DNA from: an uncultured Thiocystis sp.
GTDB lineage: Bacteria; Pseudomonadota; Gammaproteobacteria; Chromatiales; Chromatiaceae
Direction of reading: 5' to 3'
Assembly: GCF_903866365.1 (NCBI RefSeq)
Contig: NZ_CAIPNF010000291.1
Location: forward strand, 1 to 52,765
DNA: 52,765 bases
This document shows positions 49,563 through 52,765 of the stretch, one piece after another. Each line of letters starts with the position of its first letter. The first letter of the stretch is position 1. The notes below the pieces were generated by a model. That model was given only the letters and a program-made list of their open reading frames with translations. It was not told where the DNA came from and ran no database searches. Made by a program: the position numbers and the translations under genes.

Positions 49563-50729
49563 CTAGCGATCCGCGGCGGAACCCCTGGCCCAACCCGCGG
49601 TGACCTGTGGCCCCGGATTGACGAGCACCCGCTCGCCCGCCTTCAGACCGCTCAAGACGGTGATCAAACCGCCGCTCAGTTCCTCCCCGACCCGGATCAA
49701 CCGCAATTGCGGAGCGCCGCGATCATTGAGGACATAGACCCCCGGCAGACTGCCGTTATAGCGGACGGCGCTGGCTGGAATCACCGGATTGGCACGGGTC
49801 GGGGCGCTGAGGTCAGGTACCAGCAACTTGGCGTACATGCCCGGCTCGGAGACCCCTTGGGGTAGATCGAATTTGATCTTGATGGTGTGACGCTGCGGAT
49901 CGGCCATGGGGTAAATCTGCGCGACCCGCACCGGTACCCGTCGACTGGAGGGATCGAGTTCGGCCTGAACCATCTGCCCTTCCTTCAAACCAGGGCGCAG
50001 TCTGGCGGGGATATCGACCTCGACCTGAAGATACTCGACATCGGCGAAGTTCAGCAACGGCTGACCCGGCTGCACCGTGTCGCCCACCTCGACGAATTTT
50101 TTGACGATCACCCCCGTGAACGGCGCGATACTGCGGGCATCGCGGATCTTCGCATCCAGCGCCTGCAACTCCGCCTGCAATCTCAACAAGGCGTTCTGCG
50201 CCTCCTGGATCTGGGTTCCGGACGAAAACAAGTCGGCGGAACGCTCCGCGCCGCGATCGCGGTCGCCGACGAAACCCTCGACCGGACGCGTGAACATCTG
50301 ATCGAACAGATTCGGCAACCCCATGCCGCCAGGCGCATTGCGCGACTGTGGCGAATGAATTTCACGGCTGTACTGGACGCCGGCGTTGCGCAGTTGAGCA
50401 TCCGCGCTCGCCATCTGCGCCAGCAGCGCGCGCCGGTTGGCCAGCAGTTCCTCGTCGCCGATGGCCACCAGCAGCTTGCTTTCCTCGAAGGAATCTCCCT
50501 CGCGGCCCACGATAAAGGTCACTCGTCCAGGAAGCTGGGCCGCCAGGGTCACCTCTTTATAGGGGACGACCGTGCCGCCCAGCGAGATCGTGGGCGCGCC
50601 CTGCGCCTGCTGAACCACGAAGGATTCGCCAACCTCCTCGCCGGCCAGCCTCTGGGCAATCTCGTCGGCCGTGCTCGGCAATGCCAGAACAACGAGGGCG
50701 AGCAGGGAAGCGGCGGACGCGATTTTCAT
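49563..50729 (-). CDS. RND periplasmic adaptor (membrane fusion protein)
   Basis: Product of 388 residues from the ATG at 50729 with GGGAA six bases before; the ATG four codons earlier is possible. The signal is ASAASLLALVVLALPSTADE and has no lipobox. Two biotinyl-lipoyl half motifs flank a coiled-coil hairpin: VVPYKEVTLAAQLPGRVTFIVGREGDSF at the front and RSIAPFTGVIVKKFVEVGDTVQPGQPLLNF at the back. The beta-barrel and membrane-proximal parts end GERVLVNPG. It lies upstream of the RND permease gene on the same strand and would link it to an outer-membrane channel. Confidence 0.92.
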   Translation of the reverse strand: MKIASAASLLALVVLALPSTADEIAQRLAGEEVGESFVVQQAQGAPTISLGGTVVPYKEVTLAAQLPGRVTFIVGREGDSFEESKLLVAIGDEELLANRRALLAQMASADAQLRNAGVQYSREIHSPQSRNAPGGMGLPNLFDQMFTRPVEGFVGDRDRGAERSADLFSSGTQIQEAQNALLRLQAELQALDAKIRDARSIAPFTGVIVKKFVEVGDTVQPGQPLLNFADVEYLQVEVDIPARLRPGLKEGQMVQAELDPSSRRVPVRVAQIYPMADPQRHTIKIKFDLPQGVSEPGMYAKLLVPDLSAPTRANPVIPASAVRYNGSLPGVYVLNDRGAPQLRLIRVGEELSGGLITVLSGLKAGERVLVNPGPQVTAGWARGSAADR

Positions 50730-51487
50730 CTGTATTCCCATCGGATTGCACACCAAACGCTGTATTTTTGAGTGGAAATGCCCGACACGCTTCACCACGG
50801 CCGGACCTAAAGTTCAGTGACACTCGATATCGGCTCTCGACGAAGCCCCCTCGTCCACCGTCAGTTCCGAGGCGAGAGACGGAATCCTTCGAGGTTGAGA
50901 TCGCCGAGGGCGCCGCCTCATCAAGTTGCCCGGACATTATGGTTATTCTCAATCGGCGCAGTGGTGCAGTATGCCTTCAGCACCATTCGACATTCAAGCC
51001 AAGCCACTCCTTCAACGGACAGCGCACCGGATTCAGCGCCATAAAACCAAATGACGAACCCGCGCGCGCCAGGTTTCTCGATCGCACAGTCGATAACGAA
51101 ACCAGCCTGACGGTTGTCTGGCCGAGTTTGCCGCGCAACATGGATTTCAGGCGTGTTTGTTGAGTAGGACCCAGTCGGTCGCCGAGATCACGGAAGGGGA
51201 GTTTGGGGTTGTCAAAAACGCCTCTATAGCGGTTTTCGTGATGGGGTATCGAGGAGCAATACCAATCGCTCAAGTCCAACGCAGCCCTCGCCAAATCACC
51301 GACGGACGGTGCGGACACAGTACAATCACGTTTTCCTAATCGATCTACGCCGTCTTCAAGCTCGAATGCCTCAAGCGGGTCCACAAACTCAAACCCTTCG
51401 CGCTACGCGCGAAGCTCTCTATCGAGGCGCTTCAGCAGGCCTTCGGCGAACTCGGGCGCCTGAAGGCGGCTGTGTAGGCTTCAGATG
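50730..51487. other. Intergenic stretch of about 760 bases with an element relic
   Basis: Between the RND adaptor gene and the radical SAM gene. Bases 51343-51477 are a transposase end fragment. The remainder (50730-51342) shows several weak open frames on both strands, none with a recognised domain or site. The promoter of the RND operon should be near 50740-50900, but no strong -35/-10 pair is obvious. Confidence 0.7.
51343..51477 (+). pseudogene. C-terminal relic of a DDE transposase gene
   Basis: Forty-four codons plus TAG read IYAVFKLECLKRVHKLKPF then ALRAKLSIEALQQAFGELG and RLKAAV. The end matches the style of DDE transposases (FKLExLK..., HFALRAKL...QQAFxELxRL) as I remember them. A TAA lies just upstream in frame, so it is only a fragment of an insertion sequence. 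Terminal repeats are not visible. Confidence 0.55.
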
Positions 51488-52570
51488 CTAACCACCACGA
51501 GACCGGAGGAGACGCTTGCCCATAGTGAATTTGTCCTTGAGGGTCTTCTGAGAGAGGCACGTCACCAAACAGAGTTGCTCGCATTGCACGGTCTGCCGCC
51601 GCACTTCTTGGGCCTTTTGGCCGTACCAGATATCCCGAGCGGACTGATCGCGCAGATTTCCAACCGAGGCGAATCCATGGTGACACAATTCGACGCTTCC
51701 CGTAGGACGAATGAAAAAATTCCGAGCACCAACGCGGCAAGGCAGAGTGTCCCTAGGTGCCTTTTTTTCTCTGAAATGGTCGGGGATCAGCTTAAGAATT
51801 TTCGGTGGCGTGAGGATGGGTTCGCCACTGCCCGCCATCTCGACTAGATGATCGATGACATTCTCAAGTTCCGGTAGATCCCTTTCCTCTATCCACAAAT
51901 CGTCGGTCGTCTCCTGTGTCCACTTATTCATCGGCTGCGGGTACACGCAGCTCGCGCCAATCTTCTTCGTCCAATCCACCATCTCAGGAAGATATCTGAA
52001 GTTCTTCGCATTAACAGTCGGTTTGATAATGATTGGAAATTTAGCGCCCTGGCGTTCACGCTCTTGGACTAGATTTCTAATACCTGCGCTGAGTCGGTCG
52101 AACAAGCCAGGAGACCCCCGCAGATAATCGTGTACTTCTGCGATTGGTGCGTCCACCGAAACGTTGACATTGAACGGACGCGCCGCAACAACCTTTTCCG
52201 CATTGCGCAGGGTCAAGGCCGAGCCGTTAGTCGTCACGCCCGAAGAGATATTATTCTCGGCACACCAGAGAAGAAGATCCATGAAACCAACCTTGATAAA
52301 TGGCTCTCCCCCACTAAAACTGATGGAATAGTTGCCTACGAAGTCCTTTATACTGAGGAGAGCACGCTTCCACTCGTCGATGCTCATCTCATTGTATTCT
52401 TTGAGCCGCCAGTAGTCGCAGTAAAGGCATTTCGCGTTGCATCGCTCATTGACGAGCGCGGAGAAAGACACGGGCTTTGTCAAATCTAGGCCAGTTTTAA
52501 GATATACTTCCTCGCCGAACGAACTCAGAGCGTGATTCCAAGCCAAGCTACTTAGCCGTTGCAGATCCAT
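51488..52570 (-). CDS. Radical SAM/SPASM-type enzyme
   Basis: About 360 residues from the ATG at 52570, nine bases after an AAGGTG site; the ATG at 52576 and a GTG at 52582 are alternatives. The cluster-binding triad is CNAKCLYCDYW, and the SAM loop ISFSGGEPFI follows in the usual place. TTNGSALTL and VNVSVDAPIAEVHDYLRG fit the twitch/SPASM peptide-modifying and related families. The C-terminus has an extra cysteine set (LPCRVG, ELCHHGF, QCEQLCLVTC) like a SPASM or twitch auxiliary cluster. The substrate is unknown. The divergent open frame at 52711 shares its upstream region. Confidence 0.88.
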   Translation of the reverse strand: MDLQRLSSLAWNHALSSFGEEVYLKTGLDLTKPVSFSALVNERCNAKCLYCDYWRLKEYNEMSIDEWKRALLSIKDFVGNYSISFSGGEPFIKVGFMDLLLWCAENNISSGVTTNGSALTLRNAEKVVAARPFNVNVSVDAPIAEVHDYLRGSPGLFDRLSAGIRNLVQERERQGAKFPIIIKPTVNAKNFRYLPEMVDWTKKIGASCVYPQPMNKWTQETTDDLWIEERDLPELENVIDHLVEMAGSGEPILTPPKILKLIPDHFREKKAPRDTLPCRVGARNFFIRPTGSVELCHHGFASVGNLRDQSARDIWYGQKAQEVRRQTVQCEQLCLVTCLSQKTLKDKFTMGKRLLRSRGG

Positions 52571-52644
52571 AAACATTTCCACCTTGGAGCAATAATGAAA
52601 TATTTCAGCACTATGGATGTGCTGACTAATTCTACTTTGTTAGC

Positions 52645-52673
52645 TTGACATAAGCTTATGATTTGCCAATATT
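52645..52673 (+). promoter_or_regulatory. Promoter for the divergent partial gene
   Basis: A perfect TTGACA (52645-52650), a 17-base spacer and AATATT (52668-52673) lie 38 bases before the ATG at 52711. A palindrome ATAAGCTTAT (52650-52659) sits in the spacer. The surrounding 130 bases are very AT-rich. Confidence 0.55.
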
Positions 52674-52710
52674 ATTTTCAGGGCAAAATTATATTTGGAA
52701 ATAGCAGATC

Positions 52711-52765
52711 ATGGCTAACGCGATTGGTAGCGAAACCGATGCTCTGTTAAAAAACATGGTTGGTA
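52711..52765 (+). CDS. Start of an unidentified gene (cut by window end)
   Basis: Eighteen codons after an ATG read MANAIGSETDALLKNMVG and run off the window. GGAAA stands about ten bases before the ATG and a promoter lies further upstream. It is too short to assign; because it diverges from a radical SAM/SPASM gene it could encode a substrate peptide or any other product. Confidence 0.5.
   Translation, partial: MANAIGSETDALLKNMVG

Noticed and set aside
50977-51384. Open frame of 135 codons on the minus strand before the radical SAM gene
   Set aside because: It overlaps the transposase relic on the other strand, has no ribosome site and no recognisable domain.

Overview
The window is a piece of a high-GC gammaproteobacterial chromosome. 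The pbpG, trhA/slyX, xseB-ispA, pyrG-kdsA, rnhA-dnaQ, mltD and parE genes all look gammaproteobacterial. A heme oxygenase of the phytochrome type, a cluster-ligand FNR, an Aer-type receptor and an RND pump with an unusual tail would suit a purple sulfur bacterium (Chromatiales), but that placement is inference from gene content and no taxonomic marker was compared.

Layout. 1-4990: two chemoreceptors in tandem on the minus strand, one cut by the window edge, with almost identical signalling halves. 4991-5388: a repeat-rich gap with two opposed heptamer arrays around a long palindrome. 5389-8156: two translationally coupled membrane-linked GTPases. 8321-11253: pbpG-trhA-slyX, a terminator, and an alpha/beta hydrolase. 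11307-24179: an AT-richer exopolysaccharide locus holding a deacetylase, an AAA ATPase fused to an OmpA domain, a glycosyltransferase, a Wzy/O-ligase-like protein, a BY-kinase-like ATPase, a Wzz-like chain-length protein, an outer-membrane barrel, a Wza-like export protein, a FemAB/GNAT-type protein and a sulfotransferase. This is the gene set usually seen with exosortase (XrtA/EpsH) loci, but no exosortase and no initiating sugar transferase are present here.

24407-35907: mostly housekeeping genes: bphO, yceH, a FIST sensor behind parE, xseB-ispA, pyrG-kdsA, fnr with a perfect FNR box in its own promoter, and a methyltransferase-rnhA-dnaQ operon. 36085-40822: mltD, an odd FKBP/SlyD-like plus methyltransferase protein, an L,D-transpeptidase, a 5'-nucleotidase and a hypothetical gene.

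40830-52765: accessory DNA. It holds a Phd/YefM-RelE type toxin-antitoxin pair, a decayed partial copy of a nearby gene, a coiled-coil PD-(D/E)XK protein, an operon of a secreted protein, a ParA-like ATPase and a methionine-rich membrane protein, a secreted acidic protein, an RND efflux adaptor and permease with a histone-H1-like tail, a transposase relic, a radical SAM/SPASM enzyme, and the first codons of a divergent gene. There are no rRNA or tRNA genes and no CRISPR arrays that I can see.

The most unusual items are the AAA-OmpA fusion, the RND permease with an EF-hand-like loop and basic tail, the ParA/Met-rich membrane module, the FKBP-like methyltransferase, and the exosortase-less exopolysaccharide locus.
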